From: Pollenia angustigena
Taxonomy: Eukaryota; Arthropoda; Insecta; Diptera; Polleniidae
Assembly (NCBI GenBank): GCA_930367215.1
Contig: OV884058.1
Coordinates: forward strand, 197,488,208-197,552,207
Direction: 5' to 3'
DNA length: 64,000 nt
Made by a program: the position numbers and the translations under genes
The notes under the pieces: model-generated
Database searches by the model: none
Told to the model about the DNA's origin: nothing
What the model saw: only the letters and a program-made list of their open reading frames with translations
Shown: piece by piece, positions 42,755-54,559 of the stretch
Layout: each line of letters opens with the position of its first letter
Numbering within the stretch: position 1 is the first letter of the stretch

Positions 42755-43865
42755 CAGAGAAGGGCTTTGTGCGATTGCAAAAAAATCGCATTAAATGAAC
42801 ACCATATATACACTCGCTTGCGGTCATACAATCAAACTTGCGCAACCGCAAACATTCGCTGCTGGTTTGCAGTCATTCAAATAATGCGCATCGTGCTTTG
42901 TTACTTATACCATCGTTACCCTGCAAATAATAGGACCAGTTCAAACACGCGTGTAAAGAGTAGCCCACAAGGGACCAAGACTAGTCCAAAAGTAACCCAA
43001 ACGTATGGAAAAAACATGGTCTATTTAACACTACGATGTCCTAGGGTAGGACCGTATAACCCACCTTTGGACTTCTAAGGAGTAGTTTTGAAACTACTCC
43101 ATGGTATACTCAAGAGGATTAGTATTGAAGTCGAAAACGAAAACGAAAGCACATCGCTAAAAAACGAAGACATGTCGTCTTCACTACAAACACTTTTTAA
43201 CAATGACATGGTCCATGCTTACATTACATCGGACCAGTCCATGGAGTAGTCCATTTTATCAAAATGGATCAAGTGGTCCAATTTTATTTGCGGCTTCGTT
43301 TTTAGATTAAGATGTTTGTGTGTTCGGTGCAACAATGATTGCTTTGGTAAAGAACAAAAAAAAAAAAAATACAAAAAAAAAAGCCAGAAATCAAGCAATT
43401 ATTACTCATGTGGGCATTTAGCAGTTGCTATGTAGTACAAGAAAAAAAAATTTTAATGAAACGCAAACGCACATACATACATAGGTACAAACAATTACAT
43501 TTCTTAAAAAGTACAGTAGTTCTGTATATACAATCTATTGTTGTTTTTGTTATTGCTGTTAATGTTAATGTAACAAAGCGACTCGTACTCATACCAATTT
43601 AGTTCGTCGACAATGTGGACAATGACTACGTGAATGCAAAAGCATAAGAATTTTTGCTTTTTGACTTTGAGCAATTGTGTTATTGCGTGCGCAACAATAA
43701 ATGCAAACAAAGCACTTTAATAAAAAACTCACACATGCAACAATCAAATGTGTACAAAACGATGTCAAAATTACCAACGTTCAACTTTGTTTTGCAGGTA
43801 GAGAGTTAATGCAAACATAATCGTATGAGTAAATCAACAAAAATAGTGGATTTTGCAGTTCTCTG
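42755..43865. mobile_element. non-autonomous hAT MITE, copy 2
   Basis: The same family as 1194-2168: CAGAGAAGGGCTTTGTGCG start and GCAGTTCTCTG end, with a perfect 8-bp duplication GTGTATAG (42747-42754, 43866-43873). It lacks the PIF MITE of copy 1 and instead carries a 378-bp insertion, so each copy gives the empty site of the other. Confidence 0.9.
42918..43295. mobile_element. 378-bp element, 5-bp target duplication
   Basis: The ends ACCCTGCAAATAATAGGACC and, reversed, AGCCGCAAATAAAATTGGAC are imperfectly inverted. TCGTT flanks both sides (42913-42917, 43296-43300). Copy 1 of the surrounding hAT MITE has the uninterrupted CCATCGTTTAGTTTCGTTTG. Internal TAGTCCA/GGACCAGT motifs repeat. The superfamily is not assigned. 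Confidence 0.75.
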
Positions 43866-44559
43866 GTGTATAGCTGCTGCTACATGTCTTCATATCTGTA
43901 TTTTAAATAATTATAATATCGATATTGATATTTTTCCTATGGATATTTTCGCTATTTTAAGGCTATCGATAGAACTGCCGACAGTTTCCCAGCACTAAAA
44001 TGGCGAGTTCCCGCTTTGAAGCAAAACAGTTTTGCCACAGAAAGAGCTTTATTCAGCGCATACAAAAATTGTTGGATGGAACGAACAGCTTTACACTGAA
44101 TTTTTTGTTGCAACCGTTAGTCTCTAAAATGCTCTCTTACAAACCTGCTGCGGAATAAGAGCATGTCGTGGCTCTTCAAATATTATATATTTTTTAATTT
44201 GTTAAGAATTCGTTAAATTATATTAATGCATCTCTGCATGTCTTATTACGTAGCGCATAAATGTGCGCCTATGTTTAAAAATTTACTAAAAATGCTTCGC
44301 AAAACATGAACATTTTTTATTGGGGTTCTACTTCAGTTCTAGTTCGTTTCTAGGTCATCGCTGGATATTATCCTGCATCTAACAACCTTAGATCTGGTGG
44401 GGAATAAGGTGGCAACGAACTCGGCGATCAGCGTTGCCATTTGTCAATATTTCCCTTTTTTTGCAAGATTTTTGAGATGCCAAAAAGTTTTTAATTTATT
44501 GAAAGTTTTTTCAAGTTTTTAGGTTGTATGTTTTGGAAGTTTTAAAAAAATTTAATTTA

Positions 44560-44849
44560 TTTAGGTGCTGAAGTAATTTCAGCACTAGCTTCAAATAAAT
44601 TATCTGAAGATGATGAAACAGACTTAAGAGTATTTAAAAAAAGGAGTTTACTCAGTTTTGTCATTACCAATATCTACAGCAAATGTAGAGCGTATTTTCT
44701 CAAAAATTAATTTTAAAAAAAATAGTGTTAGAAACAAATTAGAAATACCAACTTTATGTGGTATTTTACGACCAAAAGACTTTTTGAAGCAAATAACAGT
44801 GATTGTAGGAACTTTAAGCAGTCAAAAGAGATGGCTAATTTATATTTAA
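44560..44849 (+). pseudogene. hAT transposase C-terminal dimerisation fragment
   Basis: The plus strand reads LSLPISTANVERIFSKINF, then NKLEIPTLCGILRPKDF, which is the hAT C-terminal dimerisation motif (SxxxERxFS). Upstream about 80 bases (ISALASNKLSEDDETDLRVF) are in another frame. Nothing of the catalytic RNase H fold remains, so this is a truncated relic. Confidence 0.8.
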
Positions 44850-45129
44850 TTTTTTTTATATCTGAAAATAAAATGAATTCCTAATACATTTTGGTATTTT
44901 CTTTTAAAATTTTTGGCACTTTTGGAAAAAAAAGTTTTTTCTGGCAAAAAAATGTTTTTTTTTCTGAAATAGCAAGATTTTTTTAAAAAATATATGGTAG
45001 CACTCTCGGCGATTTGCCTCAAATGTACCCAGCAGTGAAGTGGAAATAGCGGCGGACACTGCAGGGTTATGAACACGACAATCTCGAACCGCAGGTCTGA
45101 TTCCACCTCCCCATTTTTGGTTCAAGATC

Positions 45130-45880
45130 GTCGCTACAACACACTGATACCAAGGCCAAATGCGTGATAAACGTTGATCTAGGCAGGAGGAGAAGCGTCA
45201 ACTTCTACTCGAATGGCTTTAAGTCACGAGAAGGAGTGGGCTTCGGAGTACACACAAGGGAGCTCAACCTCAATTTATCTCGAAGACTTCCGAATAACTG
45301 TAGCATTTTCAGACAGAGATAATTGCGATCAAGGAAACTGTAGACTCGCTGCTGTTCATACTAATAGCCTTATCGCCGTTATGGCCTTGGATTTCCTCTC
45401 CCTGAGAACGAGATCAGTCCTTGAATGCCACTAATCTCTAAACAAGATAACTGAGCAGTTTAATATCAGGATCATATAACTGGAGAACATTAGTACCGAT
45501 GAGCTTGGTAGACTTGTCATTACCTTACGAGTTCCATTGGAAAAACAAGGCGTTCGGTTGCCTCTGCTATTCCTTAAACTCGGACTTTGGCCATCGGCTA
45601 TCGAGAGACAGATGTGCCGCGAACGCTGAATGTATTATTACCAGGCATTTGAGGCCCCGCATAGATGACGGGCGAACCACGTCTCCATTATCGATGACCA
45701 AGAAGGGCGTATTTTGATATCTGTTGTCACGGGGCACTGTCTTATAGGTAGACATGCTCAGCGTATGGTAGCCAAACACCATGACGCAGCTATGATCATG
45801 CAAATGAGACGGAGGACGTAGAACACCTTTTCTATCACATCCTACACCACTGTATGAATCTGGAAATTCTTAAATTGTAT
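45130..45880 (+). pseudogene. LINE ORF2 relic: RNase H and C-terminal tail
   Basis: Across several frames the plus strand gives GRRSVNFYSNGFKSREGVGF, NLNLSRRLPNNCSIFQTEI and, near the end, a CHGALSYR.TCSAYGSQTP / EDVEHLFYHILHH stretch. This matches the usual RNase H plus TGHCLIGRHA / VEHLLCHCP tail of jockey/I/R1-group non-LTR elements. Several stops and frameshifts are present. The rest of the tail appears at 47120-47350 after a Helentron-like insertion. Confidence 0.75.
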
Positions 45881-45989
45881 CGTCTCAATAGCACAATTTT
45901 ACCAAATTGACATAAAATGTACCAAAATTTCGCTATAAAATAAAGAGCATACATAGTAAGAATTCATAACACTTTTTTGTTCAATAGTA

Positions 45990-46705
45990 ACAAAACAAGT
46001 AAGAAAGTAAAGTCGGTGAAGCCCGTGCATTTAATACCCTATAACACAGTATATAAAGACAAATTTCCGATAGCTTACCCTATTTGGAAGCCATGGGCAA
46101 TCATGAAGCCGCCAGAATAAAGTTATGTTAGGGCGTTAAGATTCATGTGAAAGTTCATTGTGCCAAATATTATATTGATATCTTCATCTACATGGGATTT
46201 GTTTACCCTTAAATGGTTTTAGAAAGAGGGCTTATATGGGATCTATAGTTAATTTCGGACTACCAGCACAACATTTTAATATGGCATAGCAGCTATAACA
46301 ACGTTATCGTCGCCAATTTTTACATCAATACCAATATTTATGAGGAAGTAAGTCTGGCACAAATTTGATCTAAATACCAACGTAATAAGATAGTTTAAAG
46401 GCACAAACACTGTTCCGAAAAGAAGTTTGTATGGGGTCATGTGATATTATGCACCGATTCTCACTATTTTCAGTATGCTTTGTCCTTATGAATTGAAATT
46501 TATTTACGAAATTTCAACAATTTACCTCAAAGATTGCGACTTGTACTTTGAGCACAAGGTTATATGGACAGACAACCAGCTGGATGGACGGACATAGTTA
46601 AATCAACTCATAAGGTGATTCTGAGTCGATCGGTATACTATTTATATTTTTTAGTGTTCCAACATCAGCACAAACGCATAATACCCGCTCCACTATTGTG
46701 GTGTG
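45990..46705 (+). repeat. Helentron-like dispersed repeat
   Basis: It opens AAAACAAGTAAGAAAGTAAAG with a GTCGGTGAAGCCCG near-hairpin and closes with GATTCTGAGTCGATCGGTAT, CATCAGCACAAACGC and ACTATTGTGGTGTGGGTATA. It shares these with 3325-4310 and reversed 8500-8990. It lies within an older LINE relic. Confidence 0.65.
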
Positions 46706-47034
46706 GGTATAAGAAATTAAGAAGGAGCTTATATTTATCTATTTCTATTTTTTTATCAAATTCAGACAAAAATGTAGATGCTTGGTTGATTGTGTTACCA
46801 AAACAATCGACAAAAGTGACAATTTGGAGACACTTGATCTCCTGCTTTCTACAGGAATACGAGTGCACATACTTATGTACGTATGTACTTAATATGCTAG
46901 CATACCATCATGAATATAAATTAACAATCATTACATGTTATTAGAAATTGTATTATTGAATAGAAACGTAAGTTAATCCACCTCAAAGAATTTATGAAAC
47001 TTCATGGGTCTTTTTTTTTAATCGTACCAAAAAA

Positions 47035-47117
47035 GGATGAATTGTACCAGTGTACCAATAAAGATTCGATTGTACCAAATTTGTTACAATTGTACCAAAT
47101 TTGTTACAATTGTACCA
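47035..47117 (+). repeat. short ATTGTACCAAATTTGTTACA tandem
   Basis: Two perfect units of about 20-22 bp plus degraded GTACCA copies before them. Confidence 0.75.
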
Positions 47118-47119
47118 CA

Positions 47120-47350
47120 AGACCCATCAGTGTCCTGCACTAGCCGTCTGGCCAAAATGGTATCCGCCACCTTTGATGGATTGAACGATATCTCTGGCGT
47201 TGAACTGAAGCGCATTTTAAACTTCGTAAGAAATTTGGCTTGCTTCTGCGGTGGGAGTTCTGTTTAGTGGGACTCCATGGTATCACAATGGATCATTGGG
47301 CCTAAGTCAATCATATGGATACTGACTGTCATTTCTACCTAACCTCAACT
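47120..47350 (+). pseudogene. 3' end of the interrupted LINE
   Basis: Reads SATFDGLNDISGVELKRILN, FVRNLACF and then WDSMVSQWI, followed by CTACCTAACCTCAACTAGG, a typical dipteran LINE C-terminus and CCTAAC-type 3' end. It is in the same orientation as 45130-45880, so both are probably one element split by the repeat at 45990-46705. Confidence 0.65.
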
Positions 47351-48955
47351 AGGTCGAAGCTATAGTTCTGGTTTAGTTCTAGCAGACCATTCATCTTCTT
47401 AGCTGGAACAACAACTGATTAATTAAACTGGTACATGGCGAAATAACAGTACTGAATGGATCGATACTCCAAGAATTAGGACAGTGAAATCTTACATCGT
47501 AAGACGCGAAAAACAACTGCAACCAATCGTGTTAGTAAGAGATGCTTTGTGAAGCCATATGCCTCCAAAGGGGGAAGTAGAGAAGAATAAAGGTTAATTT
47601 TAAGAATTTTAAAAAACCAAATCCCTAGTCCGATTATTTTAATACTTAAAATTTTTCTTTTTCAAAACCGCACAACTTAACAATTTATTTGTTTAACTTG
47701 TAAACCACCCTCTTATCGCAATCAAATCTCTATAACTTAAAACTTTTTTCTATAATGTAAAAAAAATTTGTATAAATAACTAAAAACAAACCAAACAATT
47801 AGGAAAAATTATGCTCGTCTTACACATTTTGGCATTTAAACACAAACAGCCCCCTCAATAATCCATAATCACAGTTTAAGTACCTCCTTAAATTTCGTTT
47901 ACGGATAATTAAAGGCATTTAACAAAACTACTTCTTATTTTTACATTCATGCTCTTACAAACTCTTACAGGACGTACATGGAAGGACACAAAAAACTCAG
48001 AAACACACATATGGAAATGAACATAAGCTGATAGTTGCATGTGTGTGAGTGTCTGTGTTTTGGTAAATTTAAGCTTCTTTTAAGACAATTTTTAAGTTGA
48101 CAACAATCCAATCCAAGGGAAAAGTCGACAACAAACTGCACCAACCCAACAGCTTGTATATAAATTCGATAAAGAGATGAAAGAGAAATGAAGGAAAATA
48201 TAAATTCTCAGATCAAAAATGTATTAAGGAATTTTGCCGATTACAACTTCTTATTTGGACGATCACCTCGGGCAAATCTACAATTTAAAACGATAAGTCT
48301 TAATTTTTGATCCGATTCAAAAAGTACTAAAATAAAAAAACAGAAAAAGTCTCAATTAGAAGACCCAATTGCGTTCCTTCTTTTTGACTCTATTCTAAAC
48401 CGAAAAAGGTACTATTTTACCGAAATTTTCCTACCACAAGATTCACATACACTCACACACAATCTCCAGTTAGACACTTTAGCAGTTTGTCATGTTCAAA
48501 GGCAAATCGAGTTAAATTGTGTGCACAAAGCGTAATGTGTAAAGAAGACGACGAAGAAGCAGAAGGAGAACAAAACATACACGTTCATGCATACGTATGT
48601 GTATGAATTCCTTCTTTTCTAAATACAAAAGAGAGTGAAAAGTAAAAGAAAACAAAGTTTAATAGCTGTTTGTACAAGTGTGTGGCACTTTTAAGTTTGG
48701 ACAGCAAAAGCAATTGTACAAAAAAAAAAACCTTTGACAAACAACAATTACAACAATTGCTATTACGACAAAAACGAAAAAGGACTTATTTTCTTTTTAA
48801 AAGGGTACAACGAGTAAAAGGTTGACAACAAACAACTACAAACTTGTATGGGTTTGACAACACAAACACTTTATTTTTAAAGTGAGTATAATGTTTCTTT
48901 AATGGTCTAAAATTTAACAACAACTTTGAGTTGTTGTTGTTGCTGTTGCAGCAGT
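47351..48955. other. no gene recognised
   Basis: AT-rich DNA with A runs and CAACAA / GTTGTTGTTGCTGTTGC patches near 48925-48955. It looks intronic or intergenic. Confidence 0.45.
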
Positions 48956-48989
48956 GTTAACGTTTTTGTTTAAAATTGTTATACAACAA

Positions 48990-49890
48990 CATTAGCAAAA
49001 TAAGCCTTGTCAAGTAAACTTGAACATGTGTTGGGATTATTGTTAAAGAGATTTTGGAAATAAATGGTTGTAAACTTCTAACGACTTCTAAATGGAACTG
49101 AAGTGAGGAGTGTTTCATTTCATTTAATGTTAAAATAATTTCTGGCATACGTCCTCCGCCCAATTTTGCACCACGTTGTCGAGCATACCGGGTCTTATTT
49201 CATCAGTACTAAGTGTGTCGAACGTTGATTTTTAAATAATCAATCATGGTGGATTTATTAGCACAGACCAAATATTTGATATTCCTCCACACAAAGTAGT
49301 CCAAAGGTGTAAATCACTGGTCCATTTCATGAGATAAATCAGTCACCAAACCTTTGGCTCAATAAAGTAATGGTTTCACGCGCCGTATGGCATCTTGCGC
49401 CGTATTTTTGAAACCATTTCTTCTCCAAATATTTTGCAATGACATGAGGAATAAAAAAATTCCATATCATTTGCCTGTAGCATTCACCATTCACGGTAAT
49501 GTTGGCACCGCTTTCGGATTTAAAAACAAAAGGGCCGATGACGTCTACGGCATATACACCGCACCAAAATGTGACTTTTTCAGGATGTAATCAAGACTCA
49601 TGGGGATTGTGCTCGACAATTCTACTTGGTAACATAATCGTTAAGACAGAAATGAGCCTTAACTTTGAAGATGATTGACGATAAAAATCCGATTTAATTT
49701 CTCCATTGATTCTCAGCCTATTAACTGAACACACGACGTAACCGATGGTCCGCTCGATTGAGTTCTTGCACCAGTTGGTTTTTTTATGGATTTCTTTAAA
49801 ATTTTCAAAGTTGTAGACGGGCTGAGAATCGGATCGATTAATTCGAGTTCTATGTCACACTCTAGTCTACAGCGACCATGGCTCCTTCTG
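48990..49890 (-). pseudogene. mariner-superfamily transposase relic
   Basis: The minus strand gives LHPEKVTFWCGVYAVDVIGP, SGANITVNGECYRQMIWNFF, WFQKYGARCHTARETITLL and FTPLDYFVWRNIKYLVCANK, in order. This is the catalytic core of a Tc1/mariner-type transposase. The second catalytic Asp (expected in QxDGA) reads Tyr here, and stops and frameshifts break it. The group is related to, but distinct from, the relics at 0.7, 11.8 and 36.8 kb. Confidence 0.8.
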
Positions 49891-50215
49891 AACTAGAACT
49901 GAACTAGAACTGAACAAGAACTGAACTAGAACGGAACTAGAACTGAACTAGAACTGAACAAAAACTGAGCTAGAACTGAGCTAGAACTAAACTAGAATTG
50001 AACTAGAATTGAACTAGAACTGTACTAGAACTGAACTAGACCTGAGCTAGAACTGAACTAGAACGAAACTAGACCTGAACTAGAACTGAACTAGAGCTGA
50101 ACTAGAACAAAGCTAGAACTGAACTAGAACTAAACTAGAACTGAACTAGAATTGAACTGAACTATAACTAAACCAGGAATTAACTAAAACTAAGCTCGAA
50201 CTGAACTAGAACATG
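49884..50215 (+). repeat. 11-bp minisatellite AACTGAACTAG
   Basis: About 30 consecutive imperfect AACTGAACTAG units, decaying towards 50330. Short reverse-complement tracts (TTCAGTTCTAG) appear at 42085-42135, 44335-44350 and 47382-47397. Confidence 0.9.
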
Positions 50216-50330
50216 TTAAGAACTGAACAAGTAACAAATTGCAACTTAACTAAAACTGATCTTTAACTGAACTCTAGTTCGAATCAAATTCAAGCAAGAC
50301 TTTAACCTAACTCAAACTGAATTAAATTTA

Positions 50331-51750
50331 GAATAATTCTGAAGAAGCCTTTAGTGTCTTATGCTCATTTTTAATTAACCCCACTGTAATTTTAATTTAA
50401 AAATATAAATTGTTTTTTCTTAATTTTTTTTTATTTCTATAGCTCGCCATTGTCTTACAAGCTTAAGTTTTTTTTATATTTTCTTAAATTTCTTTTATGT
50501 TCAACTTAAAAAAGAGACAAGTTTTATGCAGACAAGAAAAAAACCAAGAAGTTTTAAGAACTTTTTTTAGTCTTAAGACCAGGTGCATTGTCTGCTTGCG
50601 AAAATGAATTTTTATGATTTAATGTATTCTGTTTTGGTTTTTACAGTGTTTCTTTTTTTTCGAACTCCCTTCAGAGCTCTTACAGCTTCATTTACACGAA
50701 GATTTTTTTGTCTTTCAACTTAAAGAATCTAGTAGTCAAGTATACATTATGTAAAGTACATGTAATACATAAACAAATGCGCACACCTGCACATTACATG
50801 CATAGACAAGATGTCCCGTAGTTCTGGAGCGCGCTTCCGTTAATAGAAATAGCAAAGATTATAACTGGGCAGAAAACTGGTTATTTTTTAAGGTTCCTAA
50901 CATAAAATTGTTACTGGACTGCCTTTTAGTAGACTTTAATATAGAGGATTTCAATATTTTTTTGAATTATAATTTTATATTTCTCAGAACTGTCTGTCCA
51001 AGACAAAAAAGCTAAAAGAACCGATACGCCACAAAGTATGCTGTGTTTTTTTAAGGATTATTTTTTTTCATTAAAATGGAAATCATAATAAATTTGGTCA
51101 GAAGATTTGTTAAGATGAAAAATTTAAATTTTATTGCATTGAAAGTAGAAAATAAATTTTCCGATTTTAAACAAAATTTCTTTTTTTAACTAGAAAATTT
51201 ATATTGGATTAAAAACATAATAAAGGGCATTCTTATGGACGCTGTGTTTTGCCCCAAATTTCTTTTCCTTTTTACATTATTTTATTTTTCCTTAAAGCAA
51301 CTGGGACAACTTGAAGCTCTCAGGGATATTAAAAGTATAAGAAAATTTATTTTTGTTTTCTTTTTCTCATTTAAAAACCCCGTTATGCTTGTATTTTTTA
51401 ATAATTTCTTTTTCTTAGTTTGCTTTCCCATTTTAAAAATTTACTAAAGGTGTGTAGTAAATTTATATAAAAATTATTATTACTATTGGGCAGTGTTGCC
51501 AGAAATTTTTTTCAAAAATAACCTATTAACGTTCGGTTTTTTTCCTACAATCTAAACAAATTTTTCCTTAATTAGTTCTAACAAAATTTAAACAAAAAAA
51601 GTTAATAAAAAATAAAAATTTTTATTAATCAAATTTTTTTTAAAGGACCAAAAATTGCTGGATGTAAAATTTAGATATTATGTCAAGCACACTTACACGA
51701 GTGAATTTGCCTTAATGTCAAGCGATTTGACAATGTATTTTGCCCTTAAC
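50331..51750. other. no gene recognised
   Basis: AT-rich with long T runs. A 70-codon frame at 51235-51447 is hydrophobic through T-richness only. Confidence 0.45.
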
Positions 51751-51752
51751 AT

Positions 51753-51888
51753 GGGGTCTTCACCAGACAATTTTTTGTCATACCAAACGTCAAAGTCCAT
51801 ATAAAAAAAACTTAAAAATTTTTGTCAGCGTTTTTTTTTTATATGAAGTTTGACGTTTATTATGACAAAAATTGTCAGGTGAATACCC
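51753..51888. mobile_element. 136-bp hairpin MITE
   Basis: GGGTCTTCACCAGACAATTT and, reversed, GGGTATTCACCTGACAATTT pair, continuing through GTCAAA.T.CATATAAAAA, so nearly the whole element folds into one stem. Confidence 0.75.
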
Positions 51889-51949
51889 TATATAACACAT
51901 GGTTTGAATCCTTAGTAACTTATACAGTGTTGCCTGATGTAGGAGAAAA

Positions 51950-51966
51950 TCCCCTACATGTAGGGG
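51950..51966. repeat. 16-bp perfect palindrome CCCCTACATGTAGGGG
   Basis: Self-complementary with no loop, within AATCCCCTACATGTAGGGGT. It may be the junction of a small inverted repeat (GGAGAAAATCC / GGGTTTTCTCA). Confidence 0.7.
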
Positions 51967-52164
51967 TTTTCTCAGATAGGTTTTTTTAAATTCTTTAAAT
52001 TAGGTACTTTTGCAATTCATTATGAAATAAAAAACAAAAAAACTAAAAAAAAACAAAAGTTATTTTTATTTTTTATCACCCCTCAAAATTTTCTTGTAGA
52101 AACATAATTTTTGTAAGTTTGCTAATCAGTGTTTCGAATTTTTCCAAAAAATCTTCAAAAAATA

Positions 52165-52470
52165 AGGTTGATATTATTGGCCATTTTATCAATGTATCGA
52201 CAAACTGCCTGTTACTTAATGTCAACATAAATTTGTTAAAAAACAATAAACTGTCCGTTAACGATTTCGGTTTTCTCAATACATATACCGACAAAAGCAT
52301 TGTTTTCAGTTGGCAGCACATCTTTAAAAATAAAAGTTGGGAGTCAGCTGATTGAATTTATCTGTACGGCAAATAAATAATTGAAAGACAAGTGACGGTT
52401 AGCTTAGCGACAGAATAAAAGCAAATGAGACATTGAAAAAACCAAATTTCTTTAATGTGCAGTTTTTCGT
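52165..52470 (-). repeat. inverted partner of the 16036-16335 segment
   Basis: Contains reverse-complement matches to the phrases listed there, including GAGACATTGAAAAAACCAAA and TTTATCTGTACGGCAAATAA. Confidence 0.6.
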
Positions 52471-52692
52471 AGGGAATTTTTAAATTCTTCAAGTAATCTT
52501 TTTTTAATCAAATTTGTATTTTGTATTAAATTGATTGTACAAAATTGTAGGGACATACTCATTTAGATAAAAATTATTGGGTATGGGTAAAAATCAAATT
52601 TTTTTTAATGGCTGCGTACGTGTGAAAAAATTATCTGGCAGCACAAAGCTTATATGACATTTTGGATAGTCAGCATCAGTCATTTATTCTCA

Positions 52693-52983
52693 GTCTGAGC
52701 TCATACGGCTCATGTCTTATTGACAAGATTCTCCATTTTTCTTCTTTGAACATGAATTGGCGTTCAAATGATTCAGGTCATGTTGGCGACATGTTTTTGT
52801 ATAGTCGTGCGTATGCATGTGTGCTTTTTTGATATTGAAAACAATAACAAAATTAAACAACGAGTGAAAATGCAAACCGTAAAGACAGTACATGCATCTG
52901 TGTACTCGTTTCTTTTTCCCTCGCCCCTCTCGCCTATAAAGTAGCAATCATGTCAATAAGACATGAGCCGTATGAGCACAGAC
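52693..52983 (-). mobile_element. PIF/Harbinger-type MITE, copy 3
   Basis: 291 bp, interior reversed relative to copies 1 and 2. Ends GTCTGAGCTCATACGGCTC and GAGCACAGAC with TCA on both sides (52690-52692, 52984-52986). Confidence 0.9.
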
Positions 52984-52989
52984 TCACTA

Positions 52990-53738
52990 ATTCATTGAAA
53001 GAAATAGTAAAAACAGCAAAGTTTTTTGTTGCTTCAAAATGTTAAATTTTATAAATTTCTTAAATCAAGTAAATAAAATCCTGAACTTTTCGTTGGTTGT
53101 GCCATTATATGTATATTGTTGATGCGTGCATAGCTGTATTTGTAAAAGTGTATTGTAAAAACAACAACAACGCTATAAAAAGGAAAACATAAAGTTTGAA
53201 AAGTAATATAAGAAGCAACAATTCCCGAATCCTGTTTGTTAAATTATTTAGTAAAATAAATAGTATGTTAAATTTCTACCATTAAAATTATTATGGTTAA
53301 TTGACCAAAATAGTGTTAATTTTGACAAATTGTGCTTAATTTGGCTTAATTGTTGATTTTGGGCAAACTATTGTTAATTTAAACCATATTATTGTAAAAA
53401 TATTACCTGCAAACATGAACTTTGTTAAAATGCAACCATAGTTTGTTGCTCTTAGAGCATGGTTACTTCCAACCATATTTTTTCCAAAATCTTGCCTTAG
53501 CTTTGCTCCAAACTATACTCTAAAATATAGTTTTGGTTGGGGTCAAACCCATAACTCGGCAGATGGAGTCGGAATTATCACTATTTCTTAACGACTGCAC
53601 AGTTCTGCTCCTAACAATGGTTTGAACTATTGTCATTATTTTTGTCCTAACTGCACTCTAAGGTATACATACTATTATACATTATCTTAATTAATGTTTA
53701 AGCTATAATCATAACTTAAGTTCTAACTATCATTTAAA
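52990..53738. other. no gene recognised
   Basis: AT-rich with repeated GTTAATTT / TTTGGCTTAATTG phrases near 53285-53400 and no frame of interest. Confidence 0.4.
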
Positions 53739-54357
53739 TCAGTGATAACCAAGCCCCGAACTACCCAGCGGTAACTAGAATGAGTAAAGAGGCCTAATAG
53801 AAGGCCTTATTTAGCAGTCACAAGCAGTCAGAAGCCCTTCTCGCCGCATTCCATACTTATTTATTTTTTACACAGGTTGTCATTGGGCGCAAGGCCTTCC
53901 ACACTTCCTTTAAAAACAACTTCGATCCCTTCCCAAAGAAGGGAGTAAGGAAGGTCACTAAAAATAAAAAGTAAATAAAACTGAACACCTTCCTTTCTCC
54001 CTTCTCAAAGAAGGGAGTAGCGAATGTGTACTGAATATTTCAGAAGGTCTTTTAAAAAGAAGTTTATGCCTTCTAGAAGGCATACTTCTGAAGGCAGGAT
54101 ATCATGCGAAGCGAATCTTTTAGAAAGGAGTATAGAGGCCTTCAAAAAGGTCCTTTCAATATTTACCGCTGGGTAAGAAAGCCCCGAACGCACGCACACA
54201 AAGATATTATGTGCTTGTGTGCGGTCGCAGAGACTGATGATAGTCTGATGTTTTGAAACGAACAAATTTGTAATATACATGTGAATTCCCGACCGTGGCG
54301 GTGTGAAAAATACGATTATTGACTGGCTCGCGAGTCTATGGAGTGGTTATCACTGAT
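53739..54357. mobile_element. MITE nested in a MITE
   Basis: The outer ends TCAGTGATAACCAAGC and, reversed, TCAGTGATAACCACTC are inverted. Inside, TACCCAGCGGTAA (53762) and TTACCGCTGGGTA (to about 54175) delimit an inner element flanked by the 11-bp direct repeat AAGCCCCGAAC (53751-53761, 54179-54189). The inner part repeats CTTCCC..AAGAAGGGAGTA about 68 bp apart. Confidence 0.6.
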
Positions 54358-54559
54358 CTAAATTATAGTCTTAGATGTACTACAATCAGCAAAAAGTATG
54401 TATAAACTATTATACTTTGTTTAAAGCTTCTCTAAAGATGTGTCCAAAGCCTGTTCTTTAGATCTTAAGTTTTATCTATAGTCAAGCTTAGAGTCTTCCC
54501 AAAAGTGTTGTCTTGTATTACCCATAGCTTTTACAACATTTTTGTTCAAGGTCTTTAGT

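Larger units (their letters stand above)
42234..43997. mobile_element. outer hAT element with another hAT inside
   Basis: The ends TAGTGCCGGGATACT and, reversed, TAGTGCTGGGAAACT are inverted, and subterminal TATCGATAG sites lie on both sides. The flanks are ATATGGCG (42226-42233) and AAATGGCG (43998-44005), 7 of 8 identical, as for hAT. Net length without its insertion is about 645 bp; there is no transposase. Confidence 0.75.
42151..44099 (+). pseudogene. 58-codon frame interrupted by a hAT element
   Basis: ATG 42151 in a good fly start context (AAAAATGG) opens MELPTKQVCKVNISLTIPLT and runs to 42233, the hAT border. Removing the hAT and one 8-bp duplication keeps the frame, which continues from 44006 (KQNSFATERALFSAY) to a stop at 44097-44099. 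AAG/GTAAAT within it could also be a splice donor, giving a different structure. I do not recognise a protein. It could be a small host gene, an exon or chance. Confidence 0.3.

Noticed and set aside
43972..44158. Fly-type core promoter (TATCGATAG plus CAGCACTA) before a 52-codon frame at 44000
   Set aside because: The motifs are the terminal and subterminal sequence of the outer hAT element, mirrored at 42234-42300, and the ATG lies in the 8-bp target duplication.
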